A stretch of 64,000 nucleotides of DNA from Vibrio fluvialis (GCF_900460245.1 NZ_UHIP01000002.1:558001-622000); one strand, 5' to 3'. Shown: positions 18,839 through 27,620, numbered from the stretch's first letter. Notes: generated from the sequence alone by a model not told the origin. Translations and numbers: made by a program.

Positions 18839-20815
18839 TCAAATACCAATCGCCACTTCATCCAGCGCCCGGAATACCGATTCATCCAGATGCCCTTCGT
18901 GCACTTGTTTACACACTTTACGGCGTACTGCCAGGCCAGAAATCAGGCGCTCGATGGAGAGATGCTTGCTCTCATTTTGCGAATTATACAGCTCAATCAT
19001 CTTGCTGAGCGTCTCGTACGGAATCACATCTTCATCGACTCGCAGCCAATCAAGCTTGTCAATGAGCTCTACGCACTCTTCACGGATTGAGGAAGGGGCA
19101 TGCCCGGTCATCGCCGCCAAAGCCGTTATACCGCGTTCTAGAGCCTCTGGTGAGGTGTATTTAGATAGAGTGATGGTAATCTCGTCTGCATTGATCTCAA
19201 CCAGGTGTTTACGCAGCTTCACGCGACGGCCCAATTTTCCGCGCGGTGACGGTGATTTGCGCTGAATGGGCTCAAATTCACCATCGATGATTTCTGACAG
19301 CTCTTCCAGCTTCTGCTTGGACACCATCTCGTTACGCAGCGGGTTTGGCAACGTCGGCGCCATATTACGTTTGCCGGCATTGGTGGTTTTCGCACGTGAA
19401 TAGCGCAGCACCTCTTCCACATCGCACTTAATATCAACCTGATAGTCGGTCAGCTTGCCTTTGTCGATCATGGTGGTGATCGTCAGGTGATAGCCCCACA
19501 GGTTTACGACAAACAGATCGTCATTGCCTTTGCCATCAGACAAGCGGCGCAGTTCTCGAATCAGATCCATGGAGAATCGGCGCCATTCTATGTTGCGAGC
19601 CAGTTTCTGATTCAGCTCACTAAGCAGCATCACATCCGTGTGGCGGCGTGACATGCGGCTTCGGAAATAAGAATACAACTGGAACACCAACGTATGCTGC
19701 TTCAGAATTTCTGGCGGGAAAAGGAAGAAGTAATCACGCGTCATCAGCTCTTCAAAGAACGAAGGCTCCCAGACCAGAATATACAGGTTTGGTTTGATCT
19801 TGATCTCGCCATCACTGCCTTCTGTTGGTGCCTCTTCTGATGCCGTGATCGTGCGTGCCAGAAAACGGAAACGATCACTCTTGAACCCTTCCGGCATGTT
19901 TTCACTCAGCCAACGCCCGGTGAGTTCATGTAACTGGAAGTCGGTAAATTCAATACGATCAATACTGTCTCGAATCGAGTCACGAGCCGGCCCGCTGTCC
20001 TTTTTTCCGCGCAGCGACAAGATGTCCGTGATATAGAGCGGTGTCTTGTTGGGTACGTGGCTGGCGTTGAGTTGGTAATCTTCCTGATGATGATCATGGT
20101 ACTGCACCGTAAGCGTAAACAGTGCAAACAAGGTCATCAGATCATCGACTGTCATGATGTTTTTCGATGATCGTGTCTCGATCACTGCTCGAGTGCCTGA
20201 AATCGATACCATGGATTTCTGATAGCTTTTACGAGTGCGAGGGGGCGCTAATGCCTGATCAATAATTCCGGCCCAGTTGGTTGGTGAAACCACAAATTGA
20301 TCGGCTTCATCCTTCATGGCTGGTGGTGTATTCAACCCATGTTCTGTCAACAAACGTTGATTTACCTGAGTTTGCGCTAATGCTTTAGAACGCTTGCGTT
20401 TTTCGCTTTGCTTGACTGATTCCGTCACCAAGCTGGTGGATCCTAGCACAGAGATCAATTGGTTCGGGTTCACGAAGCAGTGCAACATGGTTTTGCCCGC
20501 CAAGCCTTCCTCAAAGCGTACTGGGATTTGCTTAAACAGCCCGATCGATACAGCGGCTCTCAACCGTTGCTGGATAGCAGCACGTGTCAACTGGCCATCA
20601 GTTGCATCAATCAATTCTGTGGTTGATACCAGGCCATCCTTGCTACGAAAGCCACGCAGAGAAATTAAGTTTAGGAGTTCTACAATACTCTTCGTGACAC
20701 CTTTAAAATGCTGATATTGTTCTATCCAATCTACTGCAGTTTCAGAAACTTCAAAGAGGTGTCCATCTTTGTGGCTTCTGGGTGCCTTAATCAGCAATTT
20801 CTCTTCTGACGTCAT
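18839..20815 (-). CDS. rctB: Chromosome II replication initiator RctB
   Basis: The 658-residue protein matches the length of Vibrio RctB and is flanked by the chromosome II origin and parA2, its invariant context. RctB binds Dam-methylated 12-mers to initiate, and 39-mers to restrain, replication, and contacts crtS on chromosome I; winged-helix folds make up the DNA-binding and dimer domains. Segments such as LISLRGFRSKDGLVSTTELIDA (residues about 47-68; longer than 20, key FRSKDGLVS) look like a winged helix. No Walker motif is seen, consistent with a plasmid-type initiator rather than a DnaA ATPase. It is transcribed away from the origin, as in V. cholerae. Confidence 0.97.
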   Translation of the reverse strand: MTSEEKLLIKAPRSHKDGHLFEVSETAVDWIEQYQHFKGVTKSIVELLNLISLRGFRSKDGLVSTTELIDATDGQLTRAAIQQRLRAAVSIGLFKQIPVRFEEGLAGKTMLHCFVNPNQLISVLGSTSLVTESVKQSEKRKRSKALAQTQVNQRLLTEHGLNTPPAMKDEADQFVVSPTNWAGIIDQALAPPRTRKSYQKSMVSISGTRAVIETRSSKNIMTVDDLMTLFALFTLTVQYHDHHQEDYQLNASHVPNKTPLYITDILSLRGKKDSGPARDSIRDSIDRIEFTDFQLHELTGRWLSENMPEGFKSDRFRFLARTITASEEAPTEGSDGEIKIKPNLYILVWEPSFFEELMTRDYFFLFPPEILKQHTLVFQLYSYFRSRMSRRHTDVMLLSELNQKLARNIEWRRFSMDLIRELRRLSDGKGNDDLFVVNLWGYHLTITTMIDKGKLTDYQVDIKCDVEEVLRYSRAKTTNAGKRNMAPTLPNPLRNEMVSKQKLEELSEIIDGEFEPIQRKSPSPRGKLGRRVKLRKHLVEINADEITITLSKYTSPEALERGITALAAMTGHAPSSIREECVELIDKLDWLRVDEDVIPYETLSKMIELYNSQNESKHLSIERLISGLAVRRKVCKQVHEGHLDESVFRALDEVAIGI

Positions 20816-20869
20816 TATTAGATCCGTATCACACTGGCCGTAATATCGCTATAGTTCCAAGAGAATAAA

Positions 20870-21000
20870 GAAAAAGAGATCATAAATAAAGAAAAAATTG
20901 TTGGTTTTAAATAACTGATCTTTTTGATTATTATGATTAAGAGTGATTAATATGATCATATGATCTGAGGCCAAATCGCTCTGTAATACACTGTTTTTAA
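20870..21000. other. AT-rich DNA unwinding element of origin II
   Basis: This is a very AT-rich stretch between the rctB start and the 12-mer array. On the minus strand it carries six ATCA tetranucleotides, at plus-strand TGAT positions 20916, 20925, 20934, 20944, 20953 and 20961, spaced 9, 9, 10, 9 and 8. ATCA repeats in the V. cholerae chromosome II unwinding element are reported to bind RctB as single strands; the same arrangement is seen here. The rctB promoter must lie in or beside this element. Confidence 0.8.
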
Positions 21001-21028
21001 ATGACTTTTTAAAATGCCCTTCGAAAGC

Positions 21029-21154
21029 ATGATCATAGTATTCCTGAAACGATGATCATTAACTCATTGAAAGCATGATCAAAAATATTCCGAACCATGA
21101 TCATGTGATCCTCGAATCTATGATCAACAGCGTTCTTAAACGATGATCAAGGTG
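21029..21154 (+). promoter_or_regulatory. Array of six RctB 12-mers (core of oriC2)
   Basis: Six direct copies of ATGATCA start at 21029, 21052, 21075, 21097, 21120 and 21143, at intervals of 23, 23, 22, 23 and 23 bp, close to two helical turns. Each contains a Dam GATC, and most are preceded by a CGAAAGC or CGAACC type flank. Six in-phase 12-mers beside an AT-rich element define the minimal origin of Vibrio chromosome II. Confidence 0.93.
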
Positions 21155-21164
21155 CACTCACAAC

Positions 21165-21173
21165 TTATCCACA
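21165..21173 (+). promoter_or_regulatory. DnaA box of oriC2
   Basis: TTATCCACA is a perfect DnaA box, 11 bp past the last 12-mer. The chromosome II origin also needs DnaA, and one box at this end of the array is expected. Confidence 0.85.
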
Positions 21174-21252
21174 ATCCCTTGAATCATCTGCATGCCTTCT
21201 TGTCCTCTTTTTGTTTTGTGCCTTCTATTGCTGTGGTTAACGATTCGGAAGC

Positions 21253-21264
21253 ATGATCAAGCAA
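21253..21264 (+). promoter_or_regulatory. RctB 12-mer, rctA side
   Basis: ATGATCAAGCAA preceded by TTCGGAAGC, 98 bp beyond the core array and out of its regular spacing; probably a regulatory rather than an initiation site. Confidence 0.7.
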
Positions 21265-21372
21265 TATAGAAAATAGACCTGTTTTGGCTACTATTTGGAC
21301 GTTCTCTTAATTGAATGACACGTTTAACACCGATTGCGGTATCAACGGGTTTTGCTACGTGCTGGCGAAAGC

Positions 21373-21543
21373 ATGATCATGGCAATCGCTGCCAATCGTG
21401 CGTCAATTCAATTGCAGCTTAATGAATGGCGATTGAGGGCTCAATCAGCCACAACCCCTACTCTGATTGACATTGCCCGTAAATCGTCGTTGATTTTACA
21501 TGCTTCCGGTACAGTGGATCTCTTGATCATTGATCCGATCTAA
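21373..21543 (+). CDS. Short frame in the rctA position
   Basis: A 56-codon frame starts at an ATG that is itself inside a 12-mer-like ATGATCATGGCA (21373-21384). Its position between the core origin and parA2 corresponds to V. cholerae rctA, a locus that works as regulatory DNA and may not need translation. It is a possible but unproven gene: there is no good ribosome-binding site, and its 3' end carries another inverted 12-mer. Confidence 0.3.
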   Translation: MIMAIAANRASIQLQLNEWRLRAQSATTPTLIDIARKSSLILHASGTVDLLIIDPI

Positions 21544-21666
21544 GATCATTTTCACTCTGGCATTTAAAGCAATGTTAGCGAGTATGAAATTACCTTGATC
21601 ATGTTTCCTTATTCGCGATTTCTCAGCGGAAGCATGATCATCATTGCTTCCTTGATCATGCTTTCG
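21519..21666. promoter_or_regulatory. Cluster of inverted and direct RctB 12-mers
   Basis: Reverse-strand copies lie at 21519-21530 (ATGATCAAGAGA), 21591-21602 (ATGATCAAGGTA) and 21648-21659 (ATGATCAAGGAA); a forward copy lies at 21634-21645. The last two face each other and form an inverted pair with arms GGAAGCATGATCA and TGATCATGCTTTC. The reverse 17-mer CCTTGATCATGCTTTCG occupies 21650-21666. This is where the negative regulatory elements (39-mers) should lie; I could not delimit a 39-mer by eye. Confidence 0.7.
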
Positions 21667-21813
21667 TAAATCTGGCGCCCCAGCGGTGGTACAGTGCATT
21701 TTGAGTAAAATGTTATTCAATGGTGAAAATGTTGATGAAATGCAGTGAGTGTTGCGAAATCGAGATTGAAATGACAGAGGCCGTAATTTATCGCATGGAA
21801 TTAATCGTTCCGG

Positions 21814-21830
21814 AATGACATTCTGTCATT
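21814..21830. repeat. Palindrome upstream of parA2
   Basis: AATGACA-TTC-TGTCATT is a perfect 7-bp inverted repeat, 27 bp from the parS2 site and about 260 nt before parA2; a candidate operator for parAB2 control. Binding protein unknown. Confidence 0.45.
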
Positions 21831-21856
21831 GCGTATCGTGTTTAGAAAAAATCAGG

Positions 21857-21869
21857 TTTACATTGTAAA
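21857..21869. other. parS2 centromere site (2 of 5), in front of parA2
   Basis: TTTACA-T-TGTAAA is a perfect parS2 palindrome with T at the variable centre, 220 nt before the parA2 ATG and about 190 bp from the 12-mer cluster. ParB2 spreading from such a site into rctA is reported to relieve replication inhibition in V. cholerae. Confidence 0.9.
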
Positions 21870-22088
21870 TAAGTGACGTTGTGACATTTTAAATCTGATA
21901 AAGAACGAACATCTTTTTGTTGCCCTTTTATTGAATGTTTTTTCAGCTCTTGTTCATGATTCAATGAATTTCATGTTAAAAATCTATTTAATGTGATTTT
22001 AATCTAAAAGTGATTGTTCACCTTTTTATTGTATATGGTTAATATTGCTGTACAATTTGCTGATTGGCACTAATTACGGAATTTGGCT

Positions 22089-23306
22089 ATGAAAAGAGAA
22101 CAAACCATAGATAATCTCTATACGCTCGCAGAACTGACCCAACAGGTGCAAGCTGACCGTATTGAGATTGTATTGGAAGAGCGTCGCGATGAGCATTTCC
22201 CGCCGATGTCGAAAGCCCTGATGGAAACCCGTTCCGGGCTGACACGTCGTAAACTTGATGAAGCCATCGCCAAGATGGAAGAAGCGGGACATCAGTTTAC
22301 TAAAAACAACGCGAACCATTACTCCATTTCTCTGGCGGAAGCGCACATGCTAATGGATGCGGCGGGCGTGCCAAAATTCCATCAGCGCAAAAAGAACACC
22401 GAGAACAAGCCTTGGATTATCAATGTGCAAAACCAGAAGGGTGGCACCGGTAAATCGATGACGGCCGTGCATTTGGCGGCTTGCTTGGCGCTGAATCTCG
22501 ACAAGCGTTACCGCATCTGTCTGATTGACTTGGACCCACAAGGTTCACTGCGTTTGTTCTTAAACCCACAAATTAGCCTTGCCGAACACAGCAACATTTA
22601 TTCCGCAGTCGATATCATGCTGGACAACGTGCCGGAAGATGTCGAAGTGGATAAGGCGTTTTTGGAAAAGAACGTGATGCTGCCAACTCAGTATCCGAAT
22701 CTGAAAACCATTTCCGCATTCCCAGAAGATGCGATGTTTAACGCAGAAGCGTGGCAATATCTCTCTCAGAACCAGTCACTGGATATCGTGCGACTGCTGA
22801 AAGAGAAGCTGATTGACAAAATCGCCGACGAATTTGATGTGATTATGATCGATACCGGTCCCCACGTTGACCCGCTGGTGTGGAACGCGATGTATGCGTC
22901 AAACGCTCTGCTAATCCCATGTGCGGCGAAACGTCTGGACTGGGCTTCAACGGTGAACTTCTTCCAACACCTGCCAACGGTGTACGAGATGTTCCCGGAA
23001 GACTGGAAAGGGCTGGAATTTGTCCGTCTGATGCCAACCATGTTTGAAGACGATAACAAGAAGCAGGTATCGGTACTGACCGAAATGAACTATTTGCTGG
23101 GTGACCAGGTGATGATGGCGACGATTCCTCGTAGCCGCGCGTTTGAGACTTGTGCGGATACTTACAGCACCGTGTTTGACTTAACCACCAGCGATTTTGA
23201 AGGGGGTAAGAAAACACTGGCGACCGCGCAGGATGCGGTGCAAAAGAGCGCGCTAGAATTGGAACGCGTACTTCATTCACACTGGAACTCACTTAATCAG
23301 GGGTAA
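22089..23306 (+). CDS. parA2: Chromosome II partition ATPase ParA2
   Basis: The 405-residue type Ia ParA has an N-terminal DNA-binding region (RSGLTRRKLDEAIAKMEEAG), a deviant Walker A QKGGTGKSMT near residues 113-122, Walker A' LIDLDPQGSLRLF and Walker B DVIMIDTGPHVDP. It forms ATP-dependent filaments or gradients on DNA that move ParB2-parS2 complexes. Length and N-terminal extension resemble plasmid P1 ParA, typical of chromosome II. The ATG at 22089 is used; a TTG two codons upstream is unlikely. parB2 follows after 7 nt. Confidence 0.97.
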   Translation: MKREQTIDNLYTLAELTQQVQADRIEIVLEERRDEHFPPMSKALMETRSGLTRRKLDEAIAKMEEAGHQFTKNNANHYSISLAEAHMLMDAAGVPKFHQRKKNTENKPWIINVQNQKGGTGKSMTAVHLAACLALNLDKRYRICLIDLDPQGSLRLFLNPQISLAEHSNIYSAVDIMLDNVPEDVEVDKAFLEKNVMLPTQYPNLKTISAFPEDAMFNAEAWQYLSQNQSLDIVRLLKEKLIDKIADEFDVIMIDTGPHVDPLVWNAMYASNALLIPCAAKRLDWASTVNFFQHLPTVYEMFPEDWKGLEFVRLMPTMFEDDNKKQVSVLTEMNYLLGDQVMMATIPRSRAFETCADTYSTVFDLTTSDFEGGKKTLATAQDAVQKSALELERVLHSHWNSLNQG

Positions 23307-23313
23307 GTAACAC

Positions 23314-24285
23314 ATGGCAATTAAAACGTCTGATCTGAACGCAAAACTTTTTGGCAAAGCGGATAAGCGTCGTGCATCGACCCCTCAAGAAGCGCACGCG
23401 GCTGCTAAAGCTCAGGCTCAAGTGATTGAGCTGTCTGTCGCTGGTGAAGAGCTGGTGACGTTTGAACTGGTGCGTATTCCGGCTTCGGAAGTGGCCACCC
23501 GTACCACCGTCTTTGCGGAAAACGCACGTGAGCAAGCGTTCCTGAATGAACACGCGCTGTCGGATGTGTTGAGCACACTGCGCGAACGTGGTCAGCAGTA
23601 CCCAGCCGTTGGCCGTAAAACGGCGGATGGCAAAATTGAAGTACTCGACGGTAGCCGTCGCCGCAAGTCGTGTATTCTGGCCAATCAAGAGTTTCTGGTT
23701 TACGTAGCAGAAAACATCAATGGTGAACACGCGAAGTTCCTGTCGGATGTCGCTAATGCGCACAAACCTTTGTCTCTGTATGAGAAAGGGCGTGAAATGC
23801 AGGCCAAACTCGACAGCGGGGAAGCGGAAGACCAAAAAGCACTGGCGAAGATGTTCCAGTGCAGCGAAGCGCTCGTCAGTGGCGCTTTGAAAGCCGCGGC
23901 TTTGCCGCTTGAGCTACTGCAAGCTTACCCAAACGTGGTGGAATTGGGCCGTCCAACGATCGTTAAACTGCACAAGCAGTTCAACGATTTGAGTGCGGAG
24001 CAGCAATCTGAACTGCTGAATAAGTGTCATCAGGCTGAAGGTCTGGTGTGGCAGCGCTGCCAATCACAGGGCGTGGCTCGTATCACCAAAGAAGTGACCG
24101 AAACCATTGAACAGTGGATTGCAGAACTGGTACCGCCAAAGCGCGCTGTGAACAACAAAGTTGACTTGGTGAAAGGGCGCGTCAGTTATTCCCGTAAAGG
24201 TTCGAATCTGGCGCTGAATCTGAAGAAAGTCGATGATGCATTGATGAAAGAGATTCTCGACTTCGTCGAACAAAAATTGAGTTAA
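23314..24285 (+). CDS. parB2: Chromosome II centromere-binding protein ParB2
   Basis: The 323-residue protein has a ParB/Sulfiredoxin-like N domain (IEVLDGSRRRKSCILANQEF, the CTP-binding arginine patch GSRRR near residue 115), a central helix-turn-helix (KALAKMFQCSEALVSGALKAA) and a C-terminal dimer domain. It binds parS2. It is cotranscribed with parA2 and ended by a strong terminator. Confidence 0.97.
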   Translation: MAIKTSDLNAKLFGKADKRRASTPQEAHAAAKAQAQVIELSVAGEELVTFELVRIPASEVATRTTVFAENAREQAFLNEHALSDVLSTLRERGQQYPAVGRKTADGKIEVLDGSRRRKSCILANQEFLVYVAENINGEHAKFLSDVANAHKPLSLYEKGREMQAKLDSGEAEDQKALAKMFQCSEALVSGALKAAALPLELLQAYPNVVELGRPTIVKLHKQFNDLSAEQQSELLNKCHQAEGLVWQRCQSQGVARITKEVTETIEQWIAELVPPKRAVNNKVDLVKGRVSYSRKGSNLALNLKKVDDALMKEILDFVEQKLS

Positions 24286-24286
24286 A

Positions 24287-24317
24287 CAAAAGCCCGCCGA
24301 AGCGGGCTTTTTTATTG
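24287..24317. terminator. Terminator between parB2 and the convergent binding-protein gene
   Basis: AAAAGCCCGC-CGA-AGCGGGCTTTTTT; A-run and T-run on both sides allow bidirectional function. Confidence 0.9.
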
Positions 24318-24327
24318 CTTATCGTAA

Positions 24328-25362
24328 TTATTGGTTTCTCAGGCGTTGCCAGTATTTTTCATAAATAGCGAGCGCTTCTGGGCCCACATCATTGATGAAT
24401 TCACCTTTCGCCATATCTTCGTCCGATGGGAAGATAGTCGCGTTGTTACGCAGCGCTTCAGGTAGCAGCGCACGACCGCCCTTGGTTGCCGAAGCATAAC
24501 CCAGGCTGTTAACGATTTCGGCCTGGTTTTCTGGCTGGTACATGAAGTTAATGAACTTGTGCGCCAGCGCTTTATGTTCACTGCCTGAAGGAATGGTGAA
24601 GTTGTCCATCCACAAAACGGCACCTTCTTCCGGCATCACGAATTTCAGCTCAGGCATCTCTTGTTGGCCTTGATACGCGTTGCCGTTCCACTGCATACCC
24701 AACGCCGCTTCTCCGGATACGTACGGAACATGCGGTGCATCTGAGTTGTACAGCAGGACATTGTCTTTCAGAGCTGACAGAGATTGGTATGCTTTTTCAA
24801 TCTCTTTTTCGTTCTTGGTGTTGATGCTGTAACCGTTCAGTATCAGCGCCATACCGAATACGTCACGAATATCGTCAATCAGCATGACTTGCTGAGCGTA
24901 TTTAGGATCCCACAAATCTTTCCAGTGTGTGATGCCTTCAGGAATCATTGATGCGTTGTAGCTCAGACCTGTTACACCCCAAATGTAAGGCAGGGAGTAT
25001 TTGTTCTGAGGATCGTGAGCCTGGCCGAGTAGGGAAGGCATTGCATCTTTCATGTTCGGGATTTGTGCGTGGTCCAGTTCTGCCAACAGACCTTCACGGC
25101 CCATTTTCTCAATAAAGTAGGCAGATGCGAACACCACGTCATAACCAGTACCTTTAAGAAGTTTGAGTTTGGTGTACATTGACTCGTTATTCTCAAAGGT
25201 TGAATAGTTAATGGTTACGCCTTCTTGTTCTTCAAACTTTTTCAGAGAAGCTTCTGGCAGATAACCACCCCAAGCGTAAACATTCAGTGTTTGCGTCTCT
25301 GCGCTCACCTGAGAAGAGGCGACTGCAGCAGCAAGTACCAATCCTTTGATGAAATTTTTCAT
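24328..25362 (-). CDS. Orphan polyamine-type ABC transporter substrate-binding protein
   Basis: The 344-residue protein has a signal peptide (MKNFIKGLVLAAAVASSQVSA, cleavage after residue 21) and the PotD/PotF fold signature LNVYAWGGYLPEASLKKFEEQ. Conserved ligand-site segments include SAYFIEKMGREGLL and LPYIWGVTGLSYN. It should bind spermidine, putrescine or norspermidine in the periplasm. No permease or ATPase gene adjoins it, so it either serves a distant transporter or acts as a sensor partner, as NspS does. The start at 25362 fits the signal peptide; the frame is open further upstream. Confidence 0.88.
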   Translation of the reverse strand: MKNFIKGLVLAAAVASSQVSAETQTLNVYAWGGYLPEASLKKFEEQEGVTINYSTFENNESMYTKLKLLKGTGYDVVFASAYFIEKMGREGLLAELDHAQIPNMKDAMPSLLGQAHDPQNKYSLPYIWGVTGLSYNASMIPEGITHWKDLWDPKYAQQVMLIDDIRDVFGMALILNGYSINTKNEKEIEKAYQSLSALKDNVLLYNSDAPHVPYVSGEAALGMQWNGNAYQGQQEMPELKFVMPEEGAVLWMDNFTIPSGSEHKALAHKFINFMYQPENQAEIVNSLGYASATKGGRALLPEALRNNATIFPSDEDMAKGEFINDVGPEALAIYEKYWQRLRNQ

Positions 25363-25583
25363 TGCATTTTGATTCCTTAAGACCAGCACCATGCTGGATT
25401 TCGATTGCATAATTAGTGAAATTAAGTTCTCAATAAAGCAAATATAATTTGTCGTTATGGAAAAAGTTTTTAGCCTTCAATTGCCTGATTTGGTGCAACT
25501 GGACGCAGCCCAATAACGACGGAATGTGGCGCGGATGCATGCCTGTGCTACCATGGTGCAACTGCAACAAATCACGGTTTTTT

Positions 25584-27620
25584 ATGGCAAATTCAACTCC
25601 AAACTTTTTGCAATTCTTTGAACAGCTTCAGCAATTGGCGGCGAAGCAACGTTGTCGTTTTGGCATCCGTCTGCAAGGTGGAGCGGTTTGGCAACAAGCA
25701 TTGGTGCAGCAAGTTTTGAATCAACAAAATGCGCATGCGACAGTCTTTCAGTTGGGGGGGGATCCAAACTCGGGGGTAACGCATGTTGCCGCGAAGAAAG
25801 GCCAGTTGTTATTGGGACGCGAATGCCAGCTGCTGATCTGTGATGTCAGTGATGAGTTTGATGCCAACAGCTTCAGTGCTGCACTGGGGACATTGGTTGG
25901 CGGAGGTATGCTGCTGGTGATCGGCGCGGATGCGTGCAATGAGAATCCCGCGCAGCAATGGCTCACTGCGGCGTTATCTGAATTGCTCGTAGTAACTCCG
26001 ACCTCGATACCCGTTATCCCTGCTGTTGAGTTGCCGTTAGAGGTGGATGCATTTGCTCAGCAAACTGCCGCCGTGGCGCAAATCGTGCGTGTTATTGAAG
26101 GACATCGCAAACGTCCGTTAGTACTGACTGCTGATCGGGGGAGGGGGAAAAGCAGTGCTTTGGGCATTGCCGCTGCGCAGTTGATGCAGTCGCGCTCACT
26201 CAATATTGTTCTTACGGCGCCGACTCTGAGCGCCGTCGCGCCGGTATTTCACCATGCTTTCCGTCTTCTTCCGCAGGCACAGATGAATAAAGGTGAGCTT
26301 TGCTTTGGCGAGTCACGGCTGCGTTTTATGGCGCCGGATGACATCATTGCCCATCTGCCTGAGTGTGATCTGTTGCTGGTCGATGAAGCGGCTGCGCTGC
26401 CATTGCCATTTCTGATGGCATTTGTCTCTCATTACCACCGCGCCGTTTTCTCTACCACCATTCATGGTTACGAAGGGTGTGGGCGCGGATTTACGCTCAA
26501 GTTTCAACAGTGGCTACAGCAAGAGCGCCCGCAAACACGCGCACTTCATCTTGACCAACCAATACGCTGGAACCTTGGCGATCCACTGGAAGCATGGCAT
26601 CGGCGCGCGTTTTTACTCGATTATGAATTTGAATTTTTGCCCGATGCTCTCGACATCGCGGCGTTGACCTACCAGTCGATTTCCAAGCAACAACTATTGG
26701 CCGATCGCGAGTTGCTGGAGTCAATTTTTTCGTTGTTGGTGAACGCCCATTACCAAACGTCGCCGAATGATTTATTTCACCTTCTTGGCGATGACGCGAT
26801 GAGTGTCTTTATCGCCAAAGCGAACAAGCAAGTGGTGGGATGTATTCTTGCTGTGCGCGAAGGTGGGCTGGACGCTGAACTGGTACAACAGATTCAACTT
26901 GGTCAACGCCGTCCGAAAGGGCACTTGGCGCCAGTAACTCTCGCGAATCAACTTGGGTTCAGCGAAGCCGCGTCGCAAACTTGTTTGCGCGTGATGCGTA
27001 TTGCGGTTCATCCTCAGGTGCAAGATTCAGGTATTGGCTCGCAGTTACTATCGCAATTTTTTACTACCCATCATGCCGATTATTTCGCAACGAGTTTTGG
27101 CGCAACGGATGAACTGGTTCATTTCTGGCAGCGTAATCAATTTCGAGCGATGAAAATGGGGTCGCAGCGTGATCAAGCAAGCGGATGTTATTCTCTGTTG
27201 ATGGTTAAGAGTGCCAACGCACCATGGACGGCAGAAGCGTCCTCTCAGTTCGAAACTCATTTTCTCTATGAACTGAAAGATACGCTGCGTACGTTACCTC
27301 CCGCATTGGTGCGACGTTTGATGTCTACGTCCTCTGAAGCGAAAGCGGGCGAAATTCCGATTGGGTTGTTGGAACAATACTCATATGGCGGAGCCAACTT
27401 TGAAAGTGTGGGCGCCTGGATAGAACAACTTTTGCTGGGTTTAACTCAAGAACAATGGCAACAAGTGCCAGACTTATTGATTGCAAAAGTATTACAGCAG
27501 AGAACATGGCAAGAATGTGCCAAAGCGTTCGGCTTAGCCGGACGCAAACAAGTGGAGCAGGAAATCAGAACATCTCTCGCTAAGTTACTGACAAATTTAC
27601 ACTGTAAAACGCCGGAGTGA
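25584..27620 (+). CDS. tmcA: tRNA(Met) cytidine acetyltransferase TmcA
   Basis: The 678-residue protein, close to the E. coli length, has a DUF1726 N domain, a RecD-like helicase module (Walker A ADRGRGKSSALG near residue 188; Walker B LLLVDEAAALPLPF), and a GNAT acetyltransferase domain (LRVMRIAVHPQVQDSGIGSQLL). It makes N4-acetylcytidine at the wobble position of elongator tRNA-Met using acetyl-CoA and ATP. I chose the ATG giving MANSTPNFLQFF; the longer frame from 25449 has an improbable Trp/Cys-rich extension. A parS2 site overlaps its last codons. Confidence 0.95.
   Translation: MANSTPNFLQFFEQLQQLAAKQRCRFGIRLQGGAVWQQALVQQVLNQQNAHATVFQLGGDPNSGVTHVAAKKGQLLLGRECQLLICDVSDEFDANSFSAALGTLVGGGMLLVIGADACNENPAQQWLTAALSELLVVTPTSIPVIPAVELPLEVDAFAQQTAAVAQIVRVIEGHRKRPLVLTADRGRGKSSALGIAAAQLMQSRSLNIVLTAPTLSAVAPVFHHAFRLLPQAQMNKGELCFGESRLRFMAPDDIIAHLPECDLLLVDEAAALPLPFLMAFVSHYHRAVFSTTIHGYEGCGRGFTLKFQQWLQQERPQTRALHLDQPIRWNLGDPLEAWHRRAFLLDYEFEFLPDALDIAALTYQSISKQQLLADRELLESIFSLLVNAHYQTSPNDLFHLLGDDAMSVFIAKANKQVVGCILAVREGGLDAELVQQIQLGQRRPKGHLAPVTLANQLGFSEAASQTCLRVMRIAVHPQVQDSGIGSQLLSQFFTTHHADYFATSFGATDELVHFWQRNQFRAMKMGSQRDQASGCYSLLMVKSANAPWTAEASSQFETHFLYELKDTLRTLPPALVRRLMSTSSEAKAGEIPIGLLEQYSYGGANFESVGAWIEQLLLGLTQEQWQQVPDLLIAKVLQQRTWQECAKAFGLAGRKQVEQEIRTSLAKLLTNLHCKTPE
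27596..27608. other. parS2 centromere site (3 of 5), inside the tmcA 3' end
   Basis: TTTACA-C-TGTAAA, perfect. It lies within the last eight codons of tmcA (read as L-H-C-K in frame). Confidence 0.88.

Noticed and set aside
21508..21700. Repeated GGTACAGTG at 21508 and 21690 as possible 39-mer cores
   Set aside because: The shared segment is only about nine bases and flanks differ; a 39-mer cannot be delimited without comparison to known ones.
27166..27177. GTGATCAAGCAA in tmcA, similar to an RctB 12-mer
   Set aside because: First base differs and the CGAAAGC-type flank is absent; compatible with chance in coding sequence.
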